A DNA stretch of 64,000 nucleotides from Streptomyces sp. ISL-100 (GCF_018614615.1 NZ_JAGGOK010000015.1:24938-88937); one strand, 5' to 3'. Positions 41,602-50,864 are shown, numbered from the stretch's first letter. A program made the numbers and translations. Notes: generated from the sequence alone by a model not told the origin.

Positions 41602-42210
41602 GTATCCACAGGGGCGCCATTGCAGGATCGATTCCGTGGACACAACGCGCTTTCCATCCGCTTCCGCGTGCGCTCAAACCGGCTTGCTAACTGGCCGAGT
41701 TGGGCCGCGTGCTTCCTCTGCTTGCCGACCGGATGGGGGCTCGGCCGGGCCGGAGGGTTGTCCACAGGGTCAGGTGTTCGTGACTCGATGGCCTCGGCGG
41801 GACGAAACGCGAGAGGGGGCGTGCATGTGATCTGGGCCACGAGGCGTCACACCGCGGCAGATTCCGGCACCTGTAGCAAACGAATCCCCGGTTCTGCTCA
41901 ATGCCGAGGGGGCAGCGAGCGCGTGTGACGCGCCGTCAGAAAAAAGATGAAAAAAGTCGGGCCCCGTTGTCCGAATCGGCCTTCTGGAAGGGCTTGGTGT
42001 TAGTGAGGGGCAAAAAAGGAGGGGCTGTGGCGGGCGTCACAAAGTGCCGAGGTCACACGCCCGCCCTCAAAGACACCTCTATGGGTGATCCCCCAGTCCA
42101 TCCCCGCGCGTGGGATGGGCGCCTGGGTGGGGTGGAAGGGCAGGCCGTGCGACAGACAGGAGACGGACGTGACGGGCGTCACAAAGCTTGCGTGGGGTGC
42201 GGTGTCACAT
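41602..42210. other. candidate replication/control region of the AICE
   Basis: In the 2.1-kb gap between hisS and the GntR unit. DnaA-box matches: GTATCCACA at 41602 and a perfect TTGTCCACA at 41758. GTCACA-type repeats: GCGTCACAC 41844, GTGTGACGC 41923 (inverted), GCGTCACAAAG 42034, GGTCACACGC 42051, GCGTCACAAAG 42176 and GTGTCACAT 42202. An A/T-rich patch lies near 41448. No convincing gene is seen from 41000 to 42830. Proven pSAM2 origins lie in repSA, so this may be an accessory origin, operator array or incompatibility site. Confidence 0.5.
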
Positions 42211-42832
42211 CCGGGGGTCTTTCGCTCCCCTTCCTGGGTGGGTGGGAAACGTCTGTCCGCTGGTCCGGTGGCGGCGGAACATAGCGCACGATCGCCGGTT
42301 AGCCAAACCGGTGATTCTCCGGAACATCGAAGTCCAGCACAGGGAGGAGATCGGCATGGCCCAAGTGAGTGAGCGCGCTTCGTGGGGGGCGCGGTCGATA
42401 CGTCGAACCGGTCTGTGCGGAATCTTTTCGATCCGGCTTAGCAGGGCCCAGCCGGATGCAAGGGGCGCCGAGTGCGACACAGCAGGATGCAAGACCGGTG
42501 CGTCATTCCTCCGGGGTGCCGGTACCCGGTTCGTTTTGTCCTCGGCCTTCGTGCAGGGTGCTCGGAGGACGGCAAAGCGGTGGCCGGTGGCGGTGCTGCT
42601 GTGGGCCAGAGATGCCCGTCAGGCGGGACGGGCGGAAATTAGTTTCCCGCTTGGTGACCTGTTCGTACGTCCGCTCTTGGGTGTGGCCGGCGGCCCTGCT
42701 AGGCATGGCGGAGGCTTGCCCTGGCGGGTCAGGCGGTGGTTACCCCGGCGAGGGCAAGCCTTTGGGCAAGCCCTGCTGAGTTGGATGCGGAGCATGAAGG
42801 AACGGCACGGAAGCAAGGCGGGGAAACAGGAA

Positions 42833-42994
42833 ATGACCGAGAACGAGATAGCGGCGCTGGACGAGGAATTGACCGACGTGTGTGCGTCGATCGCCCGCAT
42901 TGATGCGATGGTCCGGGAAATAGCGGCGGCTATCGTTCCCGCTGTTCCTGCACATGCGCTGCGAGGCGAGACAGCGTTTCCTCAATCCGCTTGA
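42833..42994 (+). CDS. possible 53-aa coiled-coil protein
   Basis: ATG 42833 with ACAGGAA upstream. The product MTENEIAALDEELTDVCASIARIDAMVREI looks like a short helical protein (run shortened). It overlaps the 3' end of the GntR gene (42930) on the other strand by 65 bp. The same frame is open back to 42356 where another ATG has a strong GGGAGGAGAT, but codon use there is poor. Confidence 0.35.
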   Translation: MTENEIAALDEELTDVCASIARIDAMVREIAAAIVPAVPAHALRGETAFPQSA

Positions 42995-43340
42995 TGGCGG
43001 TCTTGAGCTCCGCGACTTCTTCGGCGAGGGATTCGGCGCTGGGGCCGGGAGTGAGGTCGGCTGTTTCGGCTGTCTCCTCCCGGCCCTCGCCCGGCGCGGC
43101 GGTGGCGCTGTTGCGGACGAAGCTGCCTCGCCCCTGGACGCTGTAGATCAGCCCCTCGCTTTTCAACAGCCGCAGGGTGTTCTGCACGGTGGAGCTCGCG
43201 ATGCCGTACCGCTCTTGCAGGGTCCGCGAGGAGGGCAGCTTGTCGCCGGGCTTCAGGCGGCCGGATGTGATCTCCTCCCGGAGGAGTTCGGCGGCCTGGA
43301 GGTAGGGGGGCCGGTCGTCGGCCTCGAAGTCCAGTGTCAT
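42930..43340 (-). CDS. GntR-family regulator (KorSA-like)
   Basis: 136 residues from ATG 43340. The winged helix-turn-helix reads PPYLQAAELLREEITSG, KPGDKLPSSRTLQERYGIASSTVQNTLRLLKSEGLI and VQGRGSFVR. In pSAM2-type elements a GntR protein of this kind (KorSA) represses replication and transfer genes. A coiled-coil tail (LAEEVAELKTAIKRIEETLSRL) may give dimerisation. It is divergent from the transfer operon that starts at 43509. Confidence 0.9.
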   Translation of the reverse strand: MTLDFEADDRPPYLQAAELLREEITSGRLKPGDKLPSSRTLQERYGIASSTVQNTLRLLKSEGLIYSVQGRGSFVRNSATAAPGEGREETAETADLTPGPSAESLAEEVAELKTAIKRIEETLSRLAAHVQEQRER

Positions 43341-43508
43341 GCCCGCAGGATACGGGCGCACCCGCTACGTGGCGACACACTCGCACCACCCGGCTCCATG
43401 CTGTAGCGCATCACTCCACGGACCAACTGTTGCGCAACACCCACTGATGTGGCACTGTTGTGATCCGGGCCGAACACACGGCCCAAACGATGGAAGGAAG
43501 TAACACCC

Positions 43509-43880
43509 ATGGCTCGCATCCGCGTTGGCCTGCTGGACACGACCTCGTTCATGGTCGGCACCCTGCCGGTGCCGAAGTACACCGATCAGGAGAAGACCAC
43601 GTTCGCCACCGACCGTGAGACCGGTCAGAAGCTCTACACGGTGACCGTGTTCCTGATGGAGGAGGAGCGGGCGGAGGCCATGAAGATCACCGTTGCGGCG
43701 GACGGTCTGCCGGACGGTCTTAAGCCCGGTGTTCCGGTGCGGCCGGTGGAGCTGTTCGCCACCCCGTGGGCCCGCATCTTCAACGGCTCCCTCTCGGACG
43801 GCATCGCCTACCGGGCCGCTGCGCTCGAACTCCTGATCCCGGCCGCTGCTGGTGAGCCGGCCAAGAAGGCAGCCGCGTGA
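43509..43880 (+). CDS. AICE hypothetical protein, first gene of the transfer operon
   Basis: 123 residues, ATG 43509 after GGAAGGAAG. MARIRVGLLDTTSFMVGTLPVPKYTDQEK, then TGQKLYTVTVFLMEEERAEAMKITVAADG suggests a small beta-barrel fold. A homologous gene usually precedes traSA in Streptomyces elements as I recall. It may bind DNA or be a structural partner. It overlaps the next gene. Confidence 0.75.
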   Translation: MARIRVGLLDTTSFMVGTLPVPKYTDQEKTTFATDRETGQKLYTVTVFLMEEERAEAMKITVAADGLPDGLKPGVPVRPVELFATPWARIFNGSLSDGIAYRAAALELLIPAAAGEPAKKAAA

Positions 43881-44086
43881 CGCAGCCCGCTTTCCGGTTC
43901 GGCGCTGAGGCGGTCTACCCGATCCCTCACGCCGGACCGGACCCCCGGTTCTCCGAATCCCTCATCAACTCCGTGGCCGCGCTCCTCGTCGGCTACGGCT
44001 ACCCGCCCTTCGCCGCCCTGGATGACTGGGCGGACCTCGAATCGGCCCTTGCGGCCTTCCTCTACGAACACAAGGACACCAAGTGA
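43877..44086 (+). CDS. 69-aa AICE hypothetical protein
   Basis: GTG 43877 overlaps the previous stop and the stop overlaps traSA. Sequence FRFGAEAVYPIPHAGPDPRFSESLIN then LLVGYGYPPFAALDDWADLESALAAFLY; an acidic small protein. Unknown role in the transfer module. Confidence 0.65.
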   Translation: MTQPAFRFGAEAVYPIPHAGPDPRFSESLINSVAALLVGYGYPPFAALDDWADLESALAAFLYEHKDTK

Positions 44087-45489
44087 CAGTGCAGGAGTTG
44101 AACGGCTACGCCCCCCTGGTGGTGGTAGCGGCCCTGACCCTCATCGCCATCTGGGCGGTGATCTGGATAGTCCGCTACGCGCTGGCGGACAAGATGACGC
44201 GGGCCAGCATCCGGCAGGCGGTGCGGGTGCGCCGGACCTGGAAGCGGCTCGCGCCGATGGCCGGTCTGTCGGTCACGGACAAGATGCCCACCGCGCTGGC
44301 GGCGTTCTCCACCGCGGAGGGCAAGACGCCGAAGCCGCGGGTCCTCATCCCGGCCCTGAAGGTGAAGCCCGATCAGTTCGGGATCGTGGCGCGGGCCAAC
44401 TGCCTGCCCAAGGTGAGCCTGGACGAGTTCCAGAAGGCCGCCCCGTATCTGGCGGACGCGTGGCGCTGTGAGCGGGTTTCGGTCCTGCCGGACGGCCCCG
44501 GACAGGTGATCATCCGTGGCGTGCGCGTGGACCCGCTCACCACCCGAACCGAGCACGTTCCCACCGGTGCGGTGCCCAAGAAGGCTGCCACCTGGGATCT
44601 CGGGGTGGACGAGTACGCCCAGCCCGTGACGGTGGACCTGTCCCAGGTGCCGGGCGTGACCGTGGCCGGCCTTCCCGGCTTCGGCAAGACCTCCCTCATC
44701 AACCGCCTCATGTGCGACTGGGCTCCCTCGCCCGCGATTCAGTTCGTCGGCTTCGACGGCAAGGTGTCCAAGGCGCACGAGGGGGACTACGCGGACCTGG
44801 TCAAGCGCATGTTCGCCTTCGTCGGGGACGACCTGGAAGAGGCCAACAAGGAGTTCAACCGCCTGGTGGCCCTGCGCCGTGCCCGCTCCTCGTCGGTCCG
44901 CGCCATGCTGGGCGTGAAGAGCATGTGGGAGGTCGGCCCGTCTGGCACCTGGCCGCTGGTCGTGGTGGTCATCGACGAAGCCCATACCTTCTTCCGCGAC
45001 TACAAGGGCAGCGACCCCAAGACGAAGAAGCTCGTGGCGCTGGCGGCGGAGAACGCCCGGCTCGTGGAAGACCTGGTCAAGAAGGGCCGCTCGGTGGGCA
45101 TCCTCGTCATCCTGGCCACACAGAAGTCCACCGGTGACGCCATCCCGACGTTCATCCGTGACGTGTGCCCGGTCGGCCTGTCCTTCGCGCAGAAGACCGC
45201 TGAGGCTGCCGTGGCTGCGCTCGGGGAGGACATCCGCAACTGGGACGACGCCAACCCGATCAACCTCCAGAACCCCGCCTATGTCGGCGTCGCCTCCATG
45301 AGCCACCAGTCACGCCCCGGCTTCACCCGCGTCCGCACCCCGTACGTCGCGGACGCCGACGCGGCACGCATCGCTGACGAGACCGCCCACCTCACCCGCG
45401 ACCCCGCCGAACTCCTCGAAGCGGTCATGGGCCCGCGCGTGTGGGACGCCCCGGTGCACATGACGAAGCCCGACGCACAAGCGGCCTGA
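44083..45489 (+). CDS. traSA: FtsK/SpoIIIE-type DNA translocase (TraSA/TraB)
   Basis: 468 residues from GTG 44083. One to two N-terminal membrane helices (LVVVAALTLIAIWAVIWIV), a linker, then a RecA-like motor with Walker A GLPGFGKTS (196-204), Walker B LVVVVIDEAH near 290 and a sensor region LVILATQKSTGDAIP. TraSA pumps double-stranded DNA from mycelium to mycelium in conjugation of Streptomyces elements. It is the key transfer gene of the AICE. Confidence 0.93.
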   Translation: MTVQELNGYAPLVVVAALTLIAIWAVIWIVRYALADKMTRASIRQAVRVRRTWKRLAPMAGLSVTDKMPTALAAFSTAEGKTPKPRVLIPALKVKPDQFGIVARANCLPKVSLDEFQKAAPYLADAWRCERVSVLPDGPGQVIIRGVRVDPLTTRTEHVPTGAVPKKAATWDLGVDEYAQPVTVDLSQVPGVTVAGLPGFGKTSLINRLMCDWAPSPAIQFVGFDGKVSKAHEGDYADLVKRMFAFVGDDLEEANKEFNRLVALRRARSSSVRAMLGVKSMWEVGPSGTWPLVVVVIDEAHTFFRDYKGSDPKTKKLVALAAENARLVEDLVKKGRSVGILVILATQKSTGDAIPTFIRDVCPVGLSFAQKTAEAAVAALGEDIRNWDDANPINLQNPAYVGVASMSHQSRPGFTRVRTPYVADADAARIADETAHLTRDPAELLEAVMGPRVWDAPVHMTKPDAQAA

Positions 45490-45537
45490 CCCCAACACCC
45501 CTACAACTACTGCCGACTTGAAGGGAGGTGAATCCTC

Positions 45538-46296
45538 ATGAATGAGGACCGGATCACTCAGCGCACCGTAACCGTGGTCATGGTCGTCATCGCCGCCCTC
45601 GCGTTCGTCTTCTCCTTCGGCAACGTCTGGGCCCTGGCCCTGCGCCTCGGCGTCCCCGGCCCCATCGCACCGCTGATCGCCCCCATGGTCGACCTGTCGG
45701 TAGTCGGGCTCCTGGTGGCACTGCGCTACCTCTCCCTGCGCGGTGTCCCGCCCGAGGAAATGAAGGCGGCCACCCGCCTGATGCACGTGTCCGGACTGCT
45801 GACCCTGGCCCTCAACATCGCAGAACCCATCGCCGCCGGGCACTACGGACGCGCCGCCGTGGACGCGGTCGCCCCCCTGCTCCTCCTCGGATGGGGCACG
45901 GTCGGCCCCGGCCTCCTGCGGCACTTCCACGCCGTGACCATGACCAACACGACCCCTGCCCCGGTTGACATGCCCGCCCCCGCCCCTGCCCCGGCTGACG
46001 TACCGGCCCCGGCCGTGGTCGAGACGGCACTGGAACCGGCCCCTGCCGTGGTCGAACCGGTGCAGCCGGTACCCGCTCCCGCCCCGGCCCCTGTCCCGGC
46101 CGCACCCGCGCCGGTGGCTGTCGCCTCTGTGGCGCCTACGGTGAAGGTCCCTGAGCCGCTTCTCAAAGAGGCTCGCTCCATCGCCGCCGCGCACCATACG
46201 GAGCACGGCGAGACCATCACCGCCGCCCAGCTCAAGCGACGGCTCGGCGTCGGCCTGCCGATGGCCAACGCCCTGTACGCGGCCCTCTCCGCCTGA
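45538..46296 (+). CDS. spdB: SpdB-like DUF2637 spread protein
   Basis: 252 residues, ATG 45538 after AGGGAGGTGAATCCTC. Four membrane helices in the first 130 residues (VVMVVIAALAFVFSFGNVW, PLIAPMVDLSVVGLLVAL, VSGLLTLALNIAEPIAAG, VAPLLLLGWGTVGPGLLRH), a long Pro/Ala/Val linker and a C-terminal helix-turn-helix-like end (TAAQLKRRLGVGLPMANALYAAL). Spd proteins spread the element within the recipient mycelium together with TraSA. Confidence 0.85.
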   Translation: MNEDRITQRTVTVVMVVIAALAFVFSFGNVWALALRLGVPGPIAPLIAPMVDLSVVGLLVALRYLSLRGVPPEEMKAATRLMHVSGLLTLALNIAEPIAAGHYGRAAVDAVAPLLLLGWGTVGPGLLRHFHAVTMTNTTPAPVDMPAPAPAPADVPAPAVVETALEPAPAVVEPVQPVPAPAPAPVPAAPAPVAVASVAPTVKVPEPLLKEARSIAAAHHTEHGETITAAQLKRRLGVGLPMANALYAALSA

Positions 46297-46443
46297 CCCC
46301 TCCGCCGGTCTTTCCGGTAACCCCCATCACCCCTTGCCCTACCGGGCTCGATCCGTCATGCCTCCGGGCAGCAACCGCCTTCGCCTGCCGTTGCTGCCCG
46401 GCGGCTCTACCACCCTCCACGCCAGAAGGGACACCCGCATCTC

Positions 46444-47922
46444 ATGACCCGCCTTTTGCACCTGCGCCACGTGATCAGCCCCGCCGTGCGGGACCTGGTC
46501 GAACTGGCCAACCTCGACGACTTCGACCGCGTCACTGAGCAAGTCCGCAACCTGCGCGGCTGCACCCGCCCCGTCAACCTCGTCGGCTGGACCGCCACCA
46601 CCGACGCCGCGACCAAGACTGTTCTGCGCTCCTACTCCACTGCTGATGAACCCACCGGACGGCTCCTGACCGCGTGCGGCAACCGCCGCTCCTCACGCTG
46701 CCCGGCCTGCTCCCGCCTCTACGCCGCCGACACCTACCACCTGATCAAAGCCGGACTCTCCGGCGGCAAAACCGTCCCCGACTCCGTCCGCACCCACCCC
46801 CGCGTCTTCGCCACCCTCACCGCCCCCTCCTTCGGCCCCGTCCACAACCGCCCCACCACCAGCGCGGGCAACCCCCGGCCCTGCCGCTGCGGCGACTACC
46901 ACCCCGAAGATGCCCCCGAGCTGGGTACACCGCTCAAGCCCAAGGAGTACGACTACACGGGTGCGGTGCTGTGGAACGCCCACGCCGGTGCCCTGTGGGC
47001 CCGCTTCACCACCTACCTACGCCGCGAGCTGGCCGCCCACCTCGGCATGACCCAGAAAGCGCTGAACGCCGCGCTGCGCGTCTCCTTCGCCAAAGTCGCC
47101 GAGTACCAACAGCGCGGCCTGGTCCACTTCCACGCCGTGATCCGCTTCGACGGCCCCGACGGCAGCAACCAACCCCCGCCCGCCTGGGCCACCGTCGACG
47201 CACTCACCCACGCCATCAAGAAGACGGCCCAAAAGACCTTCCTCACCATCGCCTCCGACGCCATTGGCGAACGCAAGATCCGCTGGGGCGCGAGGCTCGA
47301 CGTACGCGAGATCACCGCCTTCGGTGACGGCGATCTCTCAGACCAGAAGGTTGCGGCCTACGTCGCCAAGTACGCCACCAAGAGCGCCGAGGGCTCCGGC
47401 ACCGTAGACCGCTCCCTGGTCTGCCACCCCTGCGCCGGACGCGGCTACCTGCGCGGCCCGGACGGCTTCCGCGACCTGTGCGAAGAGTGCGACGGCACCG
47501 GACAAGCCGAACCACTCAAAGATCTCCGCGTCCAGCAACACGTACGCCAGATGATCCGCACCGCCTGGGCCCTCGGCCACCTGCCGGAATTCGCAGAACT
47601 CAAGCTCTGGAAGTGGGCCCACATGCTCGGATTCCGCGGCCACTTCTCCACCAAATCCCGCGCCTACTCCACCACCCTCGGCGCACTGCGCGACGTACGC
47701 CGCGCCTGGCGCACCGCCCAAGCCCAAGCCCAAGCCCAAGCCCGCGCCGGCCTCCCCGCCCCGGACGAGAGCACCACCCTCGTCACCGAATCCTCCTGGC
47801 AGTACCTCGCCTCGGGCTACCGCCCCGGCGAAGAACTCCTCGCCGCCCAGACCCGCCACGACATCACCCAAACCCGCGACCAAGCCGAACGCGCCAAGAC
47901 AGAAGGAGAGATCTGGCAGTGA
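46444..47922 (+). CDS. repSA: RepSA-type rolling-circle replication initiator
   Basis: 492 residues. Motifs of the RepSA group: two CxxC zinc knuckles (RRSSRCPACSRLYAAD, CRCGDYHPED), the metal-binding HFH in GLVHFHAVIRF, and catalytic Tyr in VAAYVAKYATKSAE, then a second zinc cluster (CHPCAGRGYLRG, CEECDGTGQ). The protein nicks the origin of the excised circle. Typical of pSAM2-related AICEs. The stop overlaps the next gene. Confidence 0.92.
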   Translation: MTRLLHLRHVISPAVRDLVELANLDDFDRVTEQVRNLRGCTRPVNLVGWTATTDAATKTVLRSYSTADEPTGRLLTACGNRRSSRCPACSRLYAADTYHLIKAGLSGGKTVPDSVRTHPRVFATLTAPSFGPVHNRPTTSAGNPRPCRCGDYHPEDAPELGTPLKPKEYDYTGAVLWNAHAGALWARFTTYLRRELAAHLGMTQKALNAALRVSFAKVAEYQQRGLVHFHAVIRFDGPDGSNQPPPAWATVDALTHAIKKTAQKTFLTIASDAIGERKIRWGARLDVREITAFGDGDLSDQKVAAYVAKYATKSAEGSGTVDRSLVCHPCAGRGYLRGPDGFRDLCEECDGTGQAEPLKDLRVQQHVRQMIRTAWALGHLPEFAELKLWKWAHMLGFRGHFSTKSRAYSTTLGALRDVRRAWRTAQAQAQAQARAGLPAPDESTTLVTESSWQYLASGYRPGEELLAAQTRHDITQTRDQAERAKTEGEIWQ

Positions 47923-48101
47923 CCACCGCGATTGCATCCCCCAGGGAGAATCTGAGCGGCAACGCCGCTGGTGTAGCGCGGGATCACGTTCCATCCGACG
48001 AGACGGCCGAAGCGATGTGGTTGCGTCGGCACCTCGCCCGTGCGCCCGAACGTGACGAAGATTGGATACGCCGCGCCTTGCTGCTTCAGGGCAGGATTTA
48101 G
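47919..48101 (+). CDS. 60-aa small protein at the excisionase position
   Basis: GTG 47919 overlaps repSA. A basic, helical product (DETAEAMWLRRHLARAPERDEDWIRRALLLQG). In AICEs the gene between repSA and int is usually xis. This one lacks the classical MerR-like helix-turn-helix of Xis, so it may be a serine-recombinase recombination directionality factor or just a small unknown. Confidence 0.5.
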   Translation: MTTAIASPRENLSGNAAGVARDHVPSDETAEAMWLRRHLARAPERDEDWIRRALLLQGRI

Positions 48102-48113
48102 GTACAGAAGAGA

Positions 48114-48143
48114 GGAGCCCCGGCCGAAACCGACCGGGGCTCC
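48114..48143. terminator. hairpin between the rep unit and int
   Basis: GGAGCCCCGG pairs with CCGGGGCTCC (48114-48123, 48134-48143) over a 10-base loop, located between convergent genes. Confidence 0.75.
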
Positions 48144-48151
48144 CTGCGTGA

Positions 48152-49586
48152 TCAACGCCAAATCGGCTCGATCAAGTCAGGATCGAACTTGCGCTTGCCC
48201 CGGCCTGCGGGGTGAATGAGCACGGCTGTGATGCTGTGCAGGACGATCTCACGTTGCCGCTCGATGGGCAGCGCGAAGAATTCATCCATGGTCAAGTCGG
48301 CCGTGTTTCCCTTGGCCTCCGCCTGCTTCTGCTCCTTGTAGAAGCGGGCGCGCTCCAACTTCAACGCGTCGCGCTCTCGCTCCTTGCCGGGGAGCAACTG
48401 CAACAGTGAGGACACCGTGATCGTCTTGGCCCTCTCAGCCTCGATGAGCTGGACGATATCGGTGAGAGTGCCCTCCAACTCCTGTTCCCTGGGCCATCGG
48501 GCATCGGTGGGCACGACTGACGTAGCGGCTTTCTCTCGCTGCTCGGCGAGGGCGAGTCGCGCAATGAGCCTGTCAACGGGCTCGCCGACCCGGCCGATCT
48601 TGCCGCATCCACCATTGACCTGAGAGCACTGGTAGGTGTACTTCGTGGCCTTGGAACCGGGTTTCCAGAGCCGGTTGATCTGCCCCCGGATCTTGCTCTT
48701 GCACAGCCCGCACCGTGCGATTCCCGAGAGTAGGTACTTTCGCGCAAGCGTGTCGCCCTCCCGTCGGCCTTGCTTGCGCTCGGCGACGGCTGCGGAAACG
48801 GCCTCCCACTCCTCGACCGTGTTGATGGGGTCCCACTCGCCCTTGACCGGCTGTCCGTCGTCGCCGAGCAGGATCTCACCGTGATACGTGCGGTAGCCGC
48901 ACAGGCGGGGACTGGTGAGGATGTGCTCGATGTGGTGGTGAGCCATTCGCTTGGTGCCCTCGCGCGGGTTGCCGATGCCTTGGGCGTGCCAGCGTTGCCG
49001 AATCGTGCCGATGCGTACCCCGGCCAGTACTTCCTTCTGGGACTCGCGGATGTGGGCGGCTGCGACGGGGTCGACCCTGTTTCGGTCGTCCTTCTGCCAG
49101 CCATAAGGCGCCGGGCCTCCGTTCGCCTTGCCCTGCTGAGCCAACTCCAGGTGCTTGCGCTTGATCCGGCGTGACGTGTCGTGGGACGACTTGTTCGCGA
49201 ACGCCACCATGATCCGCGCCATGGTCCGTCCGTCCGCGCTGCCGAGGTTCACGTCGTTGGTGACCGTCGCGAACTCCAGCTGTGGACGTTCGTCAAAGAT
49301 CTCGATCAGCCGTTCCAGGTCGCGCGGCTGTCGTGCCAGCCGGTCAAGGTCGTACGACACGACGCCATCGATCAGCCCGGCTCGTAGATCCTTCAGCATG
49401 AGCTCGAACTCGTCGCGGACCACGTGGCGCTTGAACGCTGACACGTCGTTGTCCTCGTAGACCTTCACCGGCTGCCAGGTGCGCAGATCCGCGAGCCGCT
49501 CGCAGTCTGTGCGCTGGCGGCTAACGCCGAGTGCCTCCCCCTCGTCATCTTGAGATGCGGGTGTAGATCCCTACTTTGCGTGCCAT
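48152..49586 (-). pseudogene. serine recombinase (AICE integrase) with a frameshift after the catalytic serine
   Basis: The main frame (48152-49468) has 438 residues: resolvase domain (YDLDRLARQPRDLERLIEIF, DGRTMARIMVAFANKSSHDTSRRIKRK), recombinase domain (PYGW...), a zinc ribbon (CGLCKSKI, CSQVNGGCG) and a coiled coil. It has no good start at 49468. Upstream, a second frame starts at ATG 49586 with MARKVGIYTRIS, carrying the catalytic Ser, but runs into TGA. The first frame continues upstream as QDDEGEALGVSRQR, so two bases are missing (or one is extra) near 49550. It lies at the right edge beside attR. Confidence 0.85.
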
Positions 49587-49669
49587 GATCGGGGGCTCCC
49601 CTGCCTGCGACCTGGTGTTTCGGTACCGGGCAAGGCTACTACCCTCATTGACTTCATTTGCCTTGTAGC

Positions 49670-49717
49670 GTGGAGAAGCCCGTCGTGCGGCGCACCGGGC
49701 AGGTTCTGGACGCCTGA
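49670..49717 (+). pseudogene. severed 3' end of the phosphoribosyltransferase gene (attR)
   Basis: GTG GAG AAG CCC ... GAC GCC TGA encodes VEKPVVRRTGQVLDA-stop, the normal C-terminus after FPWS in streptomycete PRT proteins of this type as I recall. It is in frame with the break at 36451 once the GTG is shared. It marks the right junction (49670-49672) of the integrated element. Confidence 0.8.
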
Positions 49718-49728
49718 GTGAGTGTGGG

Positions 49729-49768
49729 AAAGGCCCCGGTGCGTATGTGTACGCGCCCGGGGCCTTTT
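49729..49768. terminator. bidirectional terminator of PRT and Yip1 genes
   Basis: AAAGGCCCCGG... pairs with CCGGGGCCTTTT, followed by T residues on the plus strand and preceded by A residues, as befits a two-way terminator. It would follow the intact PRT gene before element insertion. Confidence 0.8.
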
Positions 49769-49787
49769 CGGTTCGTCGTGCCGAGCG

Positions 49788-50741
49788 TCAGATCGTGCCC
49801 AGCTTGATCAGGGACAGCAGCGCCACCAGCTGGATCGCGGACGCGCCCAGGGCCTTCTGCCACGGCAGGTCGTGCGACTTGCTCACCATTGACGTGAACA
49901 GGGCCGCCGCTCCCAGCCACGTCACCCAGCCGAGCACCTGGACCAGCGCGTTCTCGCCTCCCAGGAAGATCGCGAAGACCAGGCGCGGGGCGTCCGTCAT
50001 CGACATGATCAGCATCGAGAGGCCGACGGTCGGCTGCCAGGAGCCGTCGCCGCCGAGCTGGCGGGCGAGCGTGTGCGTCACCGCGCCCAGGATCAGGCCG
50101 CAGATGATCACTGCGATGCCGGTCGTCAGCACGTACGGGATGGCATTCGACAGCGTCGCGTTGATGGCCTCTTCGCGCGCCTTGTCGAAGCCGAAGATCG
50201 CGAGCAGGCCGTACAGGAACGTGACCACCAGGGCCGGTCCCCACACCGGGTAGTCGCGCATCTGCCAGAAGGTCGGGCCCGGTCGCAGCACGATGCCGCT
50301 CAGCAGCTGCTTCCAGTGCAGGCGCGGGCCGGCGGGCGGGGCGGGGGTGTTGCCGGCCTGGTAGGTGTTGCCGTCGCCGTACGGGTCCTCGCCGATGCTG
50401 AAGGCCGTGGTGTGGCCCGGGTTGTTGCTGCTGTTGGCGTACGGGTCACCTCCCCCCGGGGCGCCATGGCCGCCGCGCGCTCCGTAACCGCCGTGACCGC
50501 TGTGTCCGCCCTGGGCGTGGCCCTGGCGCGGGTGCGGGTCGGGGTCGCCGAAGTATTCGGGCTCGCCGTGCTGTCCGCCGTACTGCGGTGCCTGCGGCCA
50601 CTGCTGCTGGCCGTACGGGGGCTGAGGCGATGGTGCCTGCTGCCCGTACGGCTGTTGCTGCCGTTGCTGCTGCTGTTGCCGCTGCGGTTGTTGTTGCGGG
50701 GTGCGGTTGTCCCGGCCGCGTCCGATCCTGAATCCAGCCAC
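49788..50741 (-). CDS. Yip1-family membrane protein with Gln-rich N-terminus
   Basis: 317 residues from GTG 50741 (a start at 50822 would add 27). Residues 1-40 are Gln-rich with runs such as QQQQQRQQQ, followed by Gly/His-rich low-complexity sequence up to about 135. The rest is a five-helix Yip1 domain (ALVVTFLYGLLAIFGFD, IPYVLTTGIAVIICGLILG, ALFTSMV, LGASAIQLVALLSL). Function is unknown in bacteria. Core-genome position beside the dcd unit. Confidence 0.8.
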   Translation of the reverse strand: MAGFRIGRGRDNRTPQQQPQRQQQQQRQQQPYGQQAPSPQPPYGQQQWPQAPQYGGQHGEPEYFGDPDPHPRQGHAQGGHSGHGGYGARGGHGAPGGGDPYANSSNNPGHTTAFSIGEDPYGDGNTYQAGNTPAPPAGPRLHWKQLLSGIVLRPGPTFWQMRDYPVWGPALVVTFLYGLLAIFGFDKAREEAINATLSNAIPYVLTTGIAVIICGLILGAVTHTLARQLGGDGSWQPTVGLSMLIMSMTDAPRLVFAIFLGGENALVQVLGWVTWLGAAALFTSMVSKSHDLPWQKALGASAIQLVALLSLIKLGTI

Positions 50742-50864
50742 GTAATCGAACGTACCTGGTCCTGATGCACCGTATGCCGGGCCTGCCGCAACAGGCCCGG
50801 CTTTGCGGCCGAGCTGTGACATCCCCTAGGGGGTCCCTGACGGGATATCCCCCGGGGAGTCTCA

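Noticed and set aside
42356..42994. 212-codon frame with a strong ribosome-binding site at 42356
   Set aside because: Third-position GC is low for Streptomyces coding DNA and no family motif is seen. Only the last 53 codons look protein-like and are listed with low confidence.
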